A stretch of 64,000 nucleotides of DNA from Dictyoglomota bacterium (GTDB taxonomy: Bacteria > Dictyoglomota > Dictyoglomia > Dictyoglomales > Dictyoglomaceae), in assembly GCA_029776735.1 (NCBI GenBank), contig JAKOUL010000011.1, positions 1 through 64,000 of the forward strand. Reading direction: 5' to 3'. Shown piece after piece: positions 17,762 to 26,616 of this stretch. The position numbers were made by a program, and so were the translations under genes. Every line of letters starts with the position of its first letter. Within the stretch, counting starts at the first letter, position 1. The notes under the pieces were generated by a model that was not told the DNA's origin, searched no databases, and saw only the letters and a program-made list of their open reading frames with translations.

Positions 17762-18355
17762 ATGAAAACTGTTAAGGTTTTTATAGCTGAAGATGAACCT
17801 ATAGTAAGAATGGATATAAAAGAACTTTTAGAAAGTCAAGATTATGAAGTAATAGGAGAGGCAGCTGATGGACAAACTGCCGTTGAACTTGCTCGTAAGC
17901 TAAAGCCTGATGTTGTTATAATGGATATAAGAATGCCAGGTATGGATGGGATAGAAGCTGCAAAGATTTTGACTCAAGAAGAAATAGCCCCTGTTATATT
18001 TCTTACTGCTTACTCAGATAAAGAATTAGTAGAAAAAGCAAAAGAAGTCGGAGTTGTAGCTTATATTGTTAAGCCCTTTAAAGAATCGGATCTTTTTCCT
18101 GCAATTGAAATTGCTATTGCAAGATTTAAAGAATTTCAATTGCTAAGGAAAGAGGTGGAAGATTTAAAAGATGCTCTTGAAACAAGAAAGTTAATAGATA
18201 GAGCTAAGGGAATTCTTATGGATAGGGAGGGATTGAAAGAGCATGAGGCTTTTAGGCTTATTCAGAAAGCAAGTATGGATAAGCGTAAAACTATGAAAGA
18301 GATTGCACAGGCGATTATATTAGCTTACGAGCTAAAGGAGCAAAAGGAGAAATGA
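17762..18355 (+). CDS. Response regulator with ANTAR RNA-binding domain
   Basis: Receiver domain (residues 1-120) with the acidic pocket Glu10/Asp11, phospho-acceptor Asp55 (VVIMDIRMPG), Thr82 and Lys104 (VKPF) all present, joined by a short coiled coil to a C-terminal ANTAR domain (about 135-190; RKLIDRAKGILMDREGLKE, AFRLIQKASMDKRKTM). ANTAR proteins bind paired hairpins in mRNA leaders and prevent termination. No histidine kinase gene is near, so its signal and targets are unknown. Strong AAGGAGG site; ATGA overlap with the next gene. Confidence 0.93.
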   Translation: MKTVKVFIAEDEPIVRMDIKELLESQDYEVIGEAADGQTAVELARKLKPDVVIMDIRMPGMDGIEAAKILTQEEIAPVIFLTAYSDKELVEKAKEVGVVAYIVKPFKESDLFPAIEIAIARFKEFQLLRKEVEDLKDALETRKLIDRAKGILMDREGLKEHEAFRLIQKASMDKRKTMKEIAQAIILAYELKEQKEK

Positions 18356-19374
18356 ATTTATTAATAGTGATGATTCTTTCTTTGGTTGTATCTTTAGTAT
18401 TAACTCCATTGGTAAGAAAGAAAGCTTTTGATGTAGGAGCAATAGATATTCCTGAAGAAAGACGTATTCATTCTATTCCTACTCCTCGTATAGGTGGACT
18501 TGCTTTCTTTTTAAGTATTCTTCTTGTTAATTTGTTTTTTAATAGGTCGTTAGTCGTAGAGAAAATTCTTTTTGGGAGTACACTGGTATTTTTAGTAGGA
18601 GTATTAGATGACTTTATAGAACTGAAGCCTGCTCCCAAATTTTGGCTGACATTTTTTGCAGTTCTTTTTGCAGTTCTTTTAGGAGTTAGAATAGAAAGCT
18701 GGAAAATTCCATATACAAACATAGTCGTAAAGGGTTTTTGGGCTGATGTGATTTCTTTTATATGGCTTTTAGGAATAACTAATGCAATGAATTTTATAGA
18801 TGGATTAGATGGACTTGCAGGTGGGGTAGCTGTAATCTCATCTTTTTCTTTGCTTATAATCTCTCTTCTCCTTGGTAGGTTAGAGGTTGCTACTTTTCTT
18901 GCAAGTATTTTAGGTTCTGTTCTTGGATTCCTGCACTTTAATTTTCCTCCAGCTTCAATTTTCATGGGAGATTCTGGTGCAATGTTTTTGGGTTTTACCT
19001 TGGGAGCTATATCTATTGTGGGAGTGTTAAAGAGTAGTACTGTTATTAATTTATTTATTCCTTTATTAGTTATGGGGTTTCCTGTTCTTGACACTGCTTT
19101 TTCTATTATAAGAAGACTTTGGGAAGGTAGAGCTCCATGGAAGTTTGATAAAGATCATATACATCACAGATTTTTAAAACTTGGTATGGATACTAAGCAA
19201 AGTATTGCTTTTATTTATTTAATTACTATCTGTATGTCCTTAGTTGCTATAATAATTTCTGTATTACAAGACCCATATATCTCAACTATTATTCTTTTTG
19301 GTACTTTAGGATTAGTATTATTTATTTTGTATAAATTGGGAGTGTTAGAGGTAAGGAAAAATGGAAAAGTATGA
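18352..19374 (+). CDS. Undecaprenyl-phosphate sugar-1-phosphate transferase (TagO/WecA-like)
   Basis: Membrane enzyme of the MraY/WecA family that transfers GlcNAc-1-P (or a related sugar) to undecaprenyl phosphate, starting a cell-surface polymer. About ten helices in 340 residues. Conserved motifs: [38 protein letters not shown] and the WecA/TagO-type [10 protein letters not shown] loop, which separates it from MraY. Overlaps both neighbours. Confidence 0.93.
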   Translation: MNLLIVMILSLVVSLVLTPLVRKKAFDVGAIDIPEERRIHSIPTPRIGGLAFFLSILLVNLFFNRSLVVEKILFGSTLVFLVGVLDDFIELKPAPKFWLTFFAVLFAVLLGVRIESWKIPYTNIVVKGFWADVISFIWLLGITNAMNFIDGLDGLAGGVAVISSFSLLIISLLLGRLEVATFLASILGSVLGFLHFNFPPASIFMGDSGAMFLGFTLGAISIVGVLKSSTVINLFIPLLVMGFPVLDTAFSIIRRLWEGRAPWKFDKDHIHHRFLKLGMDTKQSIAFIYLITICMSLVAIIISVLQDPYISTIILFGTLGLVLFILYKLGVLEVRKNGKV

Positions 19375-21223
19375 TGTTATAGTAATAGGAGGAGGGCATG
19401 CTGGATGTGAAGCTGCTTATGCAGCTTCACGGCTTGGTGTAAAAACGTTACTTATAACAATGAATTATGACTCTGTAGGTTGGCTTTCCTGTAATCCAGC
19501 CATGGGAGGTCCAGGTAAAGGACATCTTGTTTTAGAGGTAGATGCCTTAGGTGGTGCTATAGGAAGGATAACTACCAGAAGTATGATACAAATTAAATGG
19601 TTAAATACTTCAAAAGGTCCTGCTGTTAGAGCGTTGAGAGCACAAGTAGATAAATGGGTATATCCCCAAAAAATGAGAGAGTTTCTTGAGACACAGAAGA
19701 ATTTGAGCATATGTCAGGGAGAAGTAATAAATTTAATAGTAGAAACTCAAGAGGTTAAAGGTGTTATTTTGTCAACAGGAAGAGAAATTTATGGGGAAAG
19801 AGTGGTTATTACCCCAGGAACTTTTATGAATGGAGTTATACATATTAGTACATGGTCTAAACCAGCTGGAAGAATGGGAGAATTTCCTTCTGTAGGGCTT
19901 TCTGATGCTCTTAGAAAACTTGGATTAGAGGTAGGAAGATTTAACACAGGTACTACTCCAAGAGTAGATAAAAGGACTATTGATTTTAGTAAATTAATCT
20001 CTCAACCTGGGGATGAAGAGTTACATTCTTTTTCTTTTTGGGAAAATCCTGAGGAGCGTGAACAAGTACCCTCCTATTTAACAAGGACTACTCAAAAAAC
20101 AAAAGAAATTGTACTCGCAAATATTCATTTAACTGCTTCAAGAATTGGTGGTATGGTTAAAAAAGGACCAAGATATTGTCCATCTATTGAGGAAAAATAT
20201 TTATGGTTTCCAGATCATGAGACTCATCAAGTTTTTCTGGAACCAGAAGGTAAAGACTCTGTAGAAATTTACACTCAGGGGATATATACTAGTCTTCCTG
20301 AGGAAATACAATTACAAATATTAAGAACTTTGCCAGGACTTGAAGAGGTAGAAATGATTAGACCTGGATATGCTATGGCTTACGATTTTGTTTACCCTTA
20401 TCAGCTGGATCTTACTCTTGAAACTAAGAAGATTAAAGGACTTTACCTTGCAGGACAAATAAATGGTACTACTGGTTATGAGGAAGCTGCATCTCAAGGA
20501 ATAGTAGCAGGAGCGAATGCAGCTTTAAGCTTGCTCGGTAAGGAATCTCTAATTATAAAAAGAGATGAGGGTTATATTGGTGTATTAATAGACGATTTAG
20601 TAACTAAAGGGGTAGAAGAACCTTATCGTGTACTGACTTCTCGGGCAGAATATAGATTACTTTTAAGATCAGACAATGCAGATCAGAGACTCACTCCAAA
20701 AGCTTATAAGTTAGGTCTTATAGATGAAGATACATGGAAGATATTCTTAGAAAAAATGCAAGAAATTCGTCTTGAGAAGAAGAGACTTGATAAGACATCA
20801 GTTCCTCCTACGCCAGAGGTTAATAGCATTTTACAAGAAAAAGGTACAAATCCTATATCTCAATCTGTTCCTTTAATTCAAATACTTAAGAGACCTGAAA
20901 TTTCCTATGAAGATCTTGAAAGATTAGGCTTTGGAGGAAGTCTTCTCAAAAAATGGCGGGATGTAGTGGAGATTGAGATTAAATATGAAGGTTATATCCA
21001 AAGGGAGCTTCAAAAGGTAAAAGATTTTCAAAAATATGAAACCTTATTGATTCCTCCTGATATTGACTATAATGAAATTCCCCATCTTTCTCGTGAGGGT
21101 AGAGAAAAACTTGAAAAAATTCGTCCATCTACCTTTGGACAGGCTCAAAGAATCACTGGGGTAAATGCTGGTGATCTCACAATACTTTTATATTATCTGA
21201 CGCAAAAATATGAAAGAAAATAA
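19361..21223 (+). CDS. mnmG: tRNA uridine-5-carboxymethylaminomethyl modification enzyme MnmG
   Basis: FAD enzyme which with MnmE modifies U34 of certain tRNAs. The 620 residues are full length: FAD motif [18 protein letters not shown] at residues 4-21, [13 protein letters not shown], the [10 protein letters not shown] segment, [13 protein letters not shown] and the C-terminal helical domain. Overlaps the preceding and following genes by 14 bases each. Confidence 0.97.
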   Translation: MEKYDVIVIGGGHAGCEAAYAASRLGVKTLLITMNYDSVGWLSCNPAMGGPGKGHLVLEVDALGGAIGRITTRSMIQIKWLNTSKGPAVRALRAQVDKWVYPQKMREFLETQKNLSICQGEVINLIVETQEVKGVILSTGREIYGERVVITPGTFMNGVIHISTWSKPAGRMGEFPSVGLSDALRKLGLEVGRFNTGTTPRVDKRTIDFSKLISQPGDEELHSFSFWENPEEREQVPSYLTRTTQKTKEIVLANIHLTASRIGGMVKKGPRYCPSIEEKYLWFPDHETHQVFLEPEGKDSVEIYTQGIYTSLPEEIQLQILRTLPGLEEVEMIRPGYAMAYDFVYPYQLDLTLETKKIKGLYLAGQINGTTGYEEAASQGIVAGANAALSLLGKESLIIKRDEGYIGVLIDDLVTKGVEEPYRVLTSRAEYRLLLRSDNADQRLTPKAYKLGLIDEDTWKIFLEKMQEIRLEKKRLDKTSVPPTPEVNSILQEKGTNPISQSVPLIQILKRPEISYEDLERLGFGGSLLKKWRDVVEIEIKYEGYIQRELQKVKDFQKYETLLIPPDIDYNEIPHLSREGREKLEKIRPSTFGQAQRITGVNAGDLTILLYYLTQKYERK

Positions 21224-21968
21224 AGATTGGCGAGACGAATATTTTGGGAAAAGTTATTATGAGTATTTAGGGAAGCACCTTACTCCTGAAAGGACAAAGA
21301 AAGAGGTGAATTTCTTAGAATCTACTCTTTCTTTGAAAAAAGGAGCTTTAATCTTAGACCTTGGGTGTGGGTTTGGGAGGCATACCTTAGAACTTGGAAG
21401 GAGAGGATATAAAACTATTGGTGTTGATAGATCTACCGACCTTATAGAGATAGCAAAGAGTGAAGCAGAAAGAGATAAAGTTTTTAATGCAGAGTTTTAT
21501 GTGATGGAATATAAGGATATTACAAAACTTGATTATAAATTTGATGTAGTTTTCTCTTTGTATACAAGTTTTGGACTTTCTTCTTATGAGGAAGATGAAG
21601 AAGCTCTTGAAAAGGTTTATATGGTATTAAAAAAAAGAGGGAAGTTTCTACTTGATGTAGAGAATAGAGATGCAATTTTAAGACATTTCATACCATATTC
21701 ATGGGATATTATGGATACCTATGTTTTACTTACAGAGCATTCCTTTGATCCAGAATCAGGGTATTACATATCTCATAGAATCATATTTGATATTGATAAT
21801 AAAATAAAAAAGGAGTTTCCAAGAAGGATATATTTATATTCTACAAGTGAGCTTTTACACTTATTAAAAGAAAAGGGATTTCAAACAGATAGTGTCATTG
21901 GAGATTATGAAGGAAGGAAATACCATATTGGTTCTCGGAGATTGATTATATTGAGCTCAAAAATTTAA
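21210..21968 (+). CDS. Class I SAM-dependent methyltransferase, substrate unknown
   Basis: Protein of 252 residues with the Rossmann motif [20 protein letters not shown] (about 48-67), acidic loop IGVDRS and the post-motif [10 protein letters not shown]. Resembles UbiG-type small-molecule methyltransferases; the target cannot be named. Translationally coupled to mnmG (14-base overlap) and last gene before the hairpin at 21970-22013. Confidence 0.88.
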   Translation: MKENKDWRDEYFGKSYYEYLGKHLTPERTKKEVNFLESTLSLKKGALILDLGCGFGRHTLELGRRGYKTIGVDRSTDLIEIAKSEAERDKVFNAEFYVMEYKDITKLDYKFDVVFSLYTSFGLSSYEEDEEALEKVYMVLKKRGKFLLDVENRDAILRHFIPYSWDIMDTYVLLTEHSFDPESGYYISHRIIFDIDNKIKKEFPRRIYLYSTSELLHLLKEKGFQTDSVIGDYEGRKYHIGSRRLIILSSKI

Positions 21969-21969
21969 T

Positions 21970-22013
21970 AAGGGAAGGGGTATAAATTATTCCTTCCCCT
22001 TCCCTTCGTTTTT
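21970..22013 (+). terminator. Intrinsic terminator after the lepA-methyltransferase run, possibly two-way
   Basis: An 11-bp perfect stem pairs AAGGGAAGGGG (21970-21980) with CCCCTTCCCTT (21996-22006), 15-base loop, then TTTTT at 22009-22013. It begins two bases after the methyltransferase stop. The right arm lies inside the 3' end of the minus-strand zinc-ribbon gene. On the minus strand the stem is followed by ATTAAATTTT, so it may stop transcription from both sides. Confidence 0.8.
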
Positions 22014-22211
22014 ATTATCAGATTCAGAGGATTTCTTTTTATAATCAGTAGTGTAAAATCCAGATCCTTTAAAAATTATTCCTATAGGAGAGAAAACTTT
22101 TTTAAGTTCTCCACCACATTTTATACACACTTTAGGAAGCTCTTCATTGAAACTGGTTATTATTTGATATCTTTCATGGCACTTCTTACATTCAAACTCG
22201 TATATAGGCAT
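21987..22211 (-). CDS. FmdB-type zinc ribbon protein
   Basis: Short protein (74 residues) beginning MPIYEFECKKC, the hallmark of the FmdB/CxxC_CxxC_SSSS family. Four cysteines (8, 11, 29, 32) form a zinc ribbon; a Ser/Lys-rich C-terminal tail follows GIIFKGSGFYTTDYK. Called a putative regulatory protein; true function unknown. An ATG 15 bases upstream is in frame, but GGAGGTG sits 8 bases before the ATG at 22211, which restores the family start. Confidence 0.92.
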   Translation of the reverse strand: MPIYEFECKKCHERYQIITSFNEELPKVCIKCGGELKKVFSPIGIIFKGSGFYTTDYKKKSSESDNKNEGKGKE

Positions 22212-22294
22212 ATATTTCACCTCCATTTATTTCTATGGATGCTTTTCTATTATATATTCCAATCCTTTTATATTTTTAAACTTTATAATATTTG

Positions 22295-22324
22295 TTGTCA
22301 AGAAGTCTAATTTTAAGGTAAAAT
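22295..22324 (+). promoter_or_regulatory. Probable promoter for the lipoprotein gene
   Basis: TTGTCA (22295-22300) and TAAAAT (22319-22324) with an 18-base spacer, about 45 bases ahead of the lipoprotein ATG. The minus strand of the same -35 region reads TTGACA, and a TATAAT on the minus strand lies at 22249-22254 near the zinc-ribbon gene, so the intergenic region 22212-22369 probably holds promoters in both directions. Confidence 0.4.
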
Positions 22325-22369
22325 GTAGACTAAAGAGTAAATTTAAAATTTGATAGGAGCACAATTATT

Positions 22370-22957
22370 ATGAAAAAGGGTATTTTTTTGTTTATTTTAA
22401 TTCTCTCTTTGAGTTTAGTGGCAGGCTGTACTAAGGCTCTCAATGTACTTCCCCAGAGTCAAACAAAAGAAGATGTGGAAATAAGAGTAAGTGTATTAAG
22501 AGATGCTGAATGGTATCTGTTATCTCAAGATATTTTAGTGCTAAATTTGGAAGTAATAAATAACTCTTTGGAAAATATATGGATATATCCCTTACAAAAT
22601 TCAATTATAGTAGATACTTATTCAAGACAGTTTTCTCCTGTAAGAGAGTTCTTTTATCAACCTAATACTTCTCCTAAAGTCTCTTTTGAACTTTCTTTTA
22701 GAACCAAAGAACCACCAAGATTTTCTTTTGCACTTACAGCAGGTGAAGAGGAAAGAGATAAAAGGATAGAGGAGTTAATAAGAACTTATGAAATAACAAA
22801 ATTTAAAGATGGAAGAATTTTCTCTGGGGCAAGAGTTAGTGGAATTATAGCCTTTTACATTCCTTACTGTAAGTTCCCTGCTCGCTATATAATTCCAGAT
22901 GTGGTTTTTGAATCTTCTCTTAAAAAAAGTAACTTTGAGTTTATACTGGAAAAGTAA
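22370..22957 (+). CDS. Putative lipoprotein of unknown function
   Basis: I do not recognise this 195-residue protein. It has a lipoprotein signal (MKKGIFLFILILSLSLVAGC; lipobox LVAGC with Cys20). The mature part reads like a beta-sandwich: VEIRVSVLRDAEWYLLSQDI, LEVINNSLENIWIYPLQNS, RIFSGARVSGIIAFYIP. This layout resembles DUF4352/telokin-like lipoproteins, which have a strand with V-x-V-x-x-x-N and a G-x-x-F-x-x-P segment; low certainty. Eleven bases separate it from the ROK kinase gene. Confidence 0.75.
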   Translation: MKKGIFLFILILSLSLVAGCTKALNVLPQSQTKEDVEIRVSVLRDAEWYLLSQDILVLNLEVINNSLENIWIYPLQNSIIVDTYSRQFSPVREFFYQPNTSPKVSFELSFRTKEPPRFSFALTAGEEERDKRIEELIRTYEITKFKDGRIFSGARVSGIIAFYIPYCKFPARYIIPDVVFESSLKKSNFEFILEK

Positions 22958-22968
22958 GGAGGTTAGAA

Positions 22969-23931
22969 ATGCGGAAAGCTATCGGGGTAGACTTAGGGGG
23001 CACAAAAATAAATGTTCTTTTAGTCAATGAGAAGGGAGAAGTTATTTCAAGGGATAAACAACCTACAGAGTCAGAGAGAGGTAAGGATTATGTGATAAAT
23101 AAGATTAAAAGTATGATATATAAAGTTTTGAATGAGATTAATCTAGCTTCTAAAGATATAGAAGGTATATGTGTAGGATTCCCGGGAGTTATGGATAGAG
23201 ACAAAAAGGCAACTCTTTATGCTCCAAATTTAGGAGAAGAATGGAAAAAGGAAGTTTATTTAGGAAGTATACTTGAAAAAGAATTTAAAATTCCTGCTTT
23301 TTTAGAGAATGATGTGAATCTTGTGGCATGGGCTGAATGGCTTGTAGGAGCAGGGAGAGGAACTAAAACTATGATTTCTGTGGCTATTGGAACTGGGATT
23401 GGTTCTGGGATTGTATTAAATGGTAAATTATGGATCGGAGCTCATGGTATTGCTGGAGAATTTGGCCATACCACAGTTCTTCCAGATGGACCTATCTGTG
23501 GATGTGGCAATAAGGGGTGTATAGAGGCTATATCTTCTGGTTCTGGGATAGAAAAATATGCTAAGAGTGTTCTTCCCGAGCATCCTGAAAGTATGATTTG
23601 GGATTTATGTGAAAAAGACTTAGAAAAAGTTACAGTAAGGTTAATACATCAAGCTGCTGAAAAAGGAGATAAGCTTGCTACTGATATATTTGATAGAGCA
23701 GGATATTTCCTTGGAATATCCTTAGCTAATTATGTACATATTATTGATCCTGAAAATATAGTAATAGGCGGTGGGGTAGCTAATGTAAGGGAATATATTG
23801 GTAAACCTATGAAGGGAGAATTTTATAAAAGAGTATTACCTCAATTAAAAGATAAAGTTTCTTTTTCATGGGCAGAGCTTGGAGAAGATGCAGGTGGAAT
23901 TGGTGCTGCTCTATATGTTTTATATAGGTGA
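22969..23931 (+). CDS. ROK-family sugar kinase (glucokinase-like)
   Basis: Cytoplasmic ATP-dependent hexose kinase. Residues 5-13 GVDLGGTKI bind phosphate; FLENDVNLVAWAEW, the catalytic-site GHTTVLPDG and the ROK zinc motif CGCGNKGCIEA are intact. Length of 320 is typical of Firmicutes-type ROK glucokinase; the exact sugar cannot be read from sequence. Strong AAGGAGG site. Close to pgsA downstream. Confidence 0.92.
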   Translation: MRKAIGVDLGGTKINVLLVNEKGEVISRDKQPTESERGKDYVINKIKSMIYKVLNEINLASKDIEGICVGFPGVMDRDKKATLYAPNLGEEWKKEVYLGSILEKEFKIPAFLENDVNLVAWAEWLVGAGRGTKTMISVAIGTGIGSGIVLNGKLWIGAHGIAGEFGHTTVLPDGPICGCGNKGCIEAISSGSGIEKYAKSVLPEHPESMIWDLCEKDLEKVTVRLIHQAAEKGDKLATDIFDRAGYFLGISLANYVHIIDPENIVIGGGVANVREYIGKPMKGEFYKRVLPQLKDKVSFSWAELGEDAGGIGAALYVLYR

Positions 23932-23937
23932 TAACTT

Positions 23938-24459
23938 ATGACTATACCTAATATAATATCAATTTTTAGATTATTGATCATACCTTTTTATATTAATATG
24001 CTTCTTAAACAAGAATTCTTGATAGCAGCAATTCTATATGGAATTGCTGCTGTAAGTGATATTTTAGATGGGTATATTGCAAGAAAGACAAATCAAACTT
24101 CTGAATTTGGGAAAATTATAGATCCAGTAGCTGATAAATTAATTGTTATAAGTAGTCTTTTATATCTTGGTTATAAGCATATCTTACCTTTAGTAGGAGT
24201 AGTAATATTTTTTGCAAAAGAGATAAGTATGCTACTGGTAGGTCTTTGTTTTTTAACAAGAGGAATTAAAATAATATCCTCAAGGATATATGGAAAGATA
24301 GCAATGGTTCTCACTTCTGTGTCTATTCTAATGGCTCTTTTATCTATTCCTCTTTATAACTTTGTTTTTATTTTAGGTCTTTCTTTTTCAATAATATCTG
24401 CTTTAGATTATTTAAGCTACTATGTTAGATATTTAAGAGAAAATTCAATGAAACTGTAA
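23938..24459 (+). CDS. pgsA: CDP-diacylglycerol-glycerol-3-phosphate 3-phosphatidyltransferase
   Basis: Membrane enzyme for phosphatidylglycerol phosphate synthesis. The CDP-alcohol phosphatidyltransferase motif D-x2-D-G-x2-A-R-x8-G-x3-D-x3-D is complete (DILDGYIARKTNQTSEFGK then IIDPVADK, about residues 41-67). Begins MTIPNIISIFRL as PgsA does; 173 residues, normal. Its last 15 bases overlap the convergent gene on the minus strand. Confidence 0.93.
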   Translation: MTIPNIISIFRLLIIPFYINMLLKQEFLIAAILYGIAAVSDILDGYIARKTNQTSEFGKIIDPVADKLIVISSLLYLGYKHILPLVGVVIFFAKEISMLLVGLCFLTRGIKIISSRIYGKIAMVLTSVSILMALLSIPLYNFVFILGLSFSIISALDYLSYYVRYLRENSMKL

Positions 24460-26523
24460 AGAGTCTAATAGAATTTCCCCAGATGTTTTTTCTTCTCTTA
24501 AATTTACGATATAAATACTATTTAAAGTGAGAGGATAAGTAGGAGAAATCTTGTTGGTAGATACAAGTGGCTTTAGTTCTTTTAAGCTTTTGTTCAAGAT
24601 AGTCCATTCTGGAAAAGAGAATGTAGAGTCGGAAGTTAGATCAATTGTCCATGGAGTTTTTTCAGCATCATAGAATAGAACTCTGAGCCAACCTTTACCT
24701 TTACCTTTTACAGCTATAGAAAAGGATTCTGTTTCTTGAGGTAAAGGCACTTTTAAATCTAAATAGATAAAGCTATTTTTCTCATTAGTACCATAGTTCC
24801 ACTTTAAGGAAGAATTCCCCGAAAAGGCTTGTGAAGTCAAAGTATAATATGTTGATTCTGTATCATGGTTTATTCCTCTTATAGCCCACCCTTTATTTTC
24901 TTCAAAGTCCTCAATAATCTTATTATCTTGCAATTGTACTGGAAGGATCTGCAAAGTATAGGTAGTTGAAAGTCCATTAAAAGTGTAAGTAAGAATAGTT
25001 TCTCCAGGCTTCTTACAGATTAGATAGTTATTTTCAACTTGTATGTAAGATGTATCAAATATTATATTTTTTAAATCTAATGGAAATTGCCTTTGAAAAT
25101 TATCTATGGCGTAAACTTGTGGAGTGAATTTCTCTCCAATATAAAAAATATTTTTTTCTGAAGAAATCACTATAGCTGTAAAATCCCATATAAAAATATT
25201 CTTCTTGGTATTTAAATCTCCTAAATTTATAGAAAACTCACACTCACCAAGATCTTTAGCTTCTAAGCTCATTTTTTTAATGTCAAAATTTATTATGGGT
25301 GTGGAAACTGTCCATGAGATATCTCCATCAGGTAGAGTATAAGTATGGTAATTTTCATCTTGAAGGAGTAATTCTAATTTTGCCATATCTCCTCGTTTTA
25401 TATATAAATCATCAGGATCTTTAAAAGACAAGATCTTGGGGGCACTAAAAGGATATAGATTCTTAATGCCTAATCCTACTGGTACTATTCTTTCATAAGT
25501 TTGGTTAACCGGTTTACCCCATATGATTTTTAAACTTGAGCCTCCACCATCTAAATTTATAGCATTCTTAATATCCATTCCCTTAAGTAAATTACAGGCT
25601 TCAGGTAATGAAAGTCCTTGGGAATTATCGTTTCTTCCTTCTATTACTATGAAGTAGATCTTATTTTCAGCTATTCCTATAATAGTTCTTGGATTTTTTC
25701 CATTCACGAGACTACTGTCAAAGGAAGCCTCATCAGTTTTTCCTAAGACAATATTCCCATCTTTAAGAAGTATAGGTCCTCCACATACCGCTTCTTTTAG
25801 AGGTATTTGGGGAGAAGTTTCTACTATTATCTCTATATCTTTTCCTACAGAGAAATATGGCAGATATCTAAGAGCTGTTCCTCCTATTGAGATAATACAA
25901 CTTTTATCTTTAAGATTACTTTTTTTGACACCATAATAAATTCCTGATACTTTTCCTGATACGCTACCTAAGGATGGGATTTTGTCATTTAAAGTTATCT
26001 CTATATCTATCCCTGCAGATGCATTATCTCTTAATTTCGTCTCTGTCCCAAAAAAATTTGTAAAGATCGTAACTTGGTCTGCACCTCTTGGAGAGTTAAT
26101 GCTATTTACTGGAATTATCGTATTTTCAATTTTTATCTTAACATTAATATTAAAGATATCTATAATGGGTGTTCCATCAAAGGTAATTCCAAAAACTCCC
26201 CTTTTAATAGGAAGATGTATTAATTCACCATTTTTTACAACTAATCCTACAGGCTCTCTTGTTTGTGTATCAAAAAAATTGCCATTTATAATGAGATCAT
26301 ATTTTTCTTCCGAGGCTACTTGTGAGAGTTTTGTCTTAGCTACAACTGTAGAAATCTCTAATAAAGGATTAGGAAGTTCTATTGTGGTTACATGGTATGT
26401 TAAACTCTCCTCGGAAAATTTTTGATACTTTGTAAAAGGGGCGATAAAAAATCTTTCCCCTCCTAAAATAGGAGTAAGGATTATTATAACTATGCATAGA
26501 AGAGAAAATACCTTTTTTACCAT
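24445..26523 (-). CDS. Secreted phosphodiester glycosidase (NAGPA-like) multidomain protein
   Basis: Exported protein of 692 residues. After a signal peptide (about residues 1-22) comes a NAGPA-type domain (to about 355): YDLIINGNFFDTQTREPVGL, GGPILLKDGNIV, NPRTIIGIAENKIYFIVIEG and NLDGGGSSLKI. This family, named for human uncovering enzyme, includes bacterial exopolysaccharide phosphodiester glycosidases. The rest holds Ig-like or Big-type beta domains (about 370-525) and a C-terminal carbohydrate-binding-like beta-sandwich (IIEDFEENKGWAIRGI onward). It may act on cell-surface glycopolymers; substrate unknown. Promoter side is divergent from the his operon. Confidence 0.85.
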   Translation of the reverse strand: MVKKVFSLLCIVIIILTPILGGERFFIAPFTKYQKFSEESLTYHVTTIELPNPLLEISTVVAKTKLSQVASEEKYDLIINGNFFDTQTREPVGLVVKNGELIHLPIKRGVFGITFDGTPIIDIFNINVKIKIENTIIPVNSINSPRGADQVTIFTNFFGTETKLRDNASAGIDIEITLNDKIPSLGSVSGKVSGIYYGVKKSNLKDKSCIISIGGTALRYLPYFSVGKDIEIIVETSPQIPLKEAVCGGPILLKDGNIVLGKTDEASFDSSLVNGKNPRTIIGIAENKIYFIVIEGRNDNSQGLSLPEACNLLKGMDIKNAINLDGGGSSLKIIWGKPVNQTYERIVPVGLGIKNLYPFSAPKILSFKDPDDLYIKRGDMAKLELLLQDENYHTYTLPDGDISWTVSTPIINFDIKKMSLEAKDLGECEFSINLGDLNTKKNIFIWDFTAIVISSEKNIFYIGEKFTPQVYAIDNFQRQFPLDLKNIIFDTSYIQVENNYLICKKPGETILTYTFNGLSTTYTLQILPVQLQDNKIIEDFEENKGWAIRGINHDTESTYYTLTSQAFSGNSSLKWNYGTNEKNSFIYLDLKVPLPQETESFSIAVKGKGKGWLRVLFYDAEKTPWTIDLTSDSTFSFPEWTILNKSLKELKPLVSTNKISPTYPLTLNSIYIVNLREEKTSGEILLDSLQFH

Positions 26524-26552
26524 AACTTAATTATACATAGAATGAACACTTG

Positions 26553-26581
26553 TTGACAAAGAAATTTTTTTAGAATATAAT
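26553..26581 (+). promoter_or_regulatory. Consensus promoter of the histidine operon
   Basis: TTGACA at 26553-26558 and TATAAT at 26576-26581 with a 17-base spacer: a perfect sigma-A promoter. The transcript should start near 26588, leaving about 29 bases of leader before hisZ. There is no room for a his leader peptide or T-box. Confidence 0.85.
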
Positions 26582-26616
26582 TCTTTATCTTGATATCAAT
26601 TTAAAGAGATAAAGAA
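26581..26616. repeat. Inverted repeat between his -10 box and hisZ ATG (possible operator)
   Basis: TTCTTTATCT (26581-26590) is the exact reverse complement of AGATAAAGAA (26607-26616), 16 bases apart. A second palindrome, TTGATATCAA (26590-26599), sits between the arms. The left arm begins at the last base of the -10 box and spans the predicted transcript start; the right arm ends at the base before the ATG. The placement fits a repressor operator, though a hairpin masking the start is an alternative. Confidence 0.5.

Noticed and set aside
18468..19094. Minus-strand open frame of about 208 codons inside the TagO/WecA-like gene
   Set aside because: It mirrors the plus-strand membrane protein, has no family motif or ribosome site, and the plus-strand product has all WecA/TagO motifs.
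25982..26425. Plus-strand open frame of about 147 codons inside the minus-strand NAGPA-like gene
   Set aside because: No recognisable domain; the opposing frame carries the signal peptide and NAGPA motifs.
26581..26616. T-box or his leader-peptide attenuator upstream of the his operon
   Set aside because: The leader is only about 29 bases, with no run of His codons, no T-box sequence and no terminator; an operator is a better reading.
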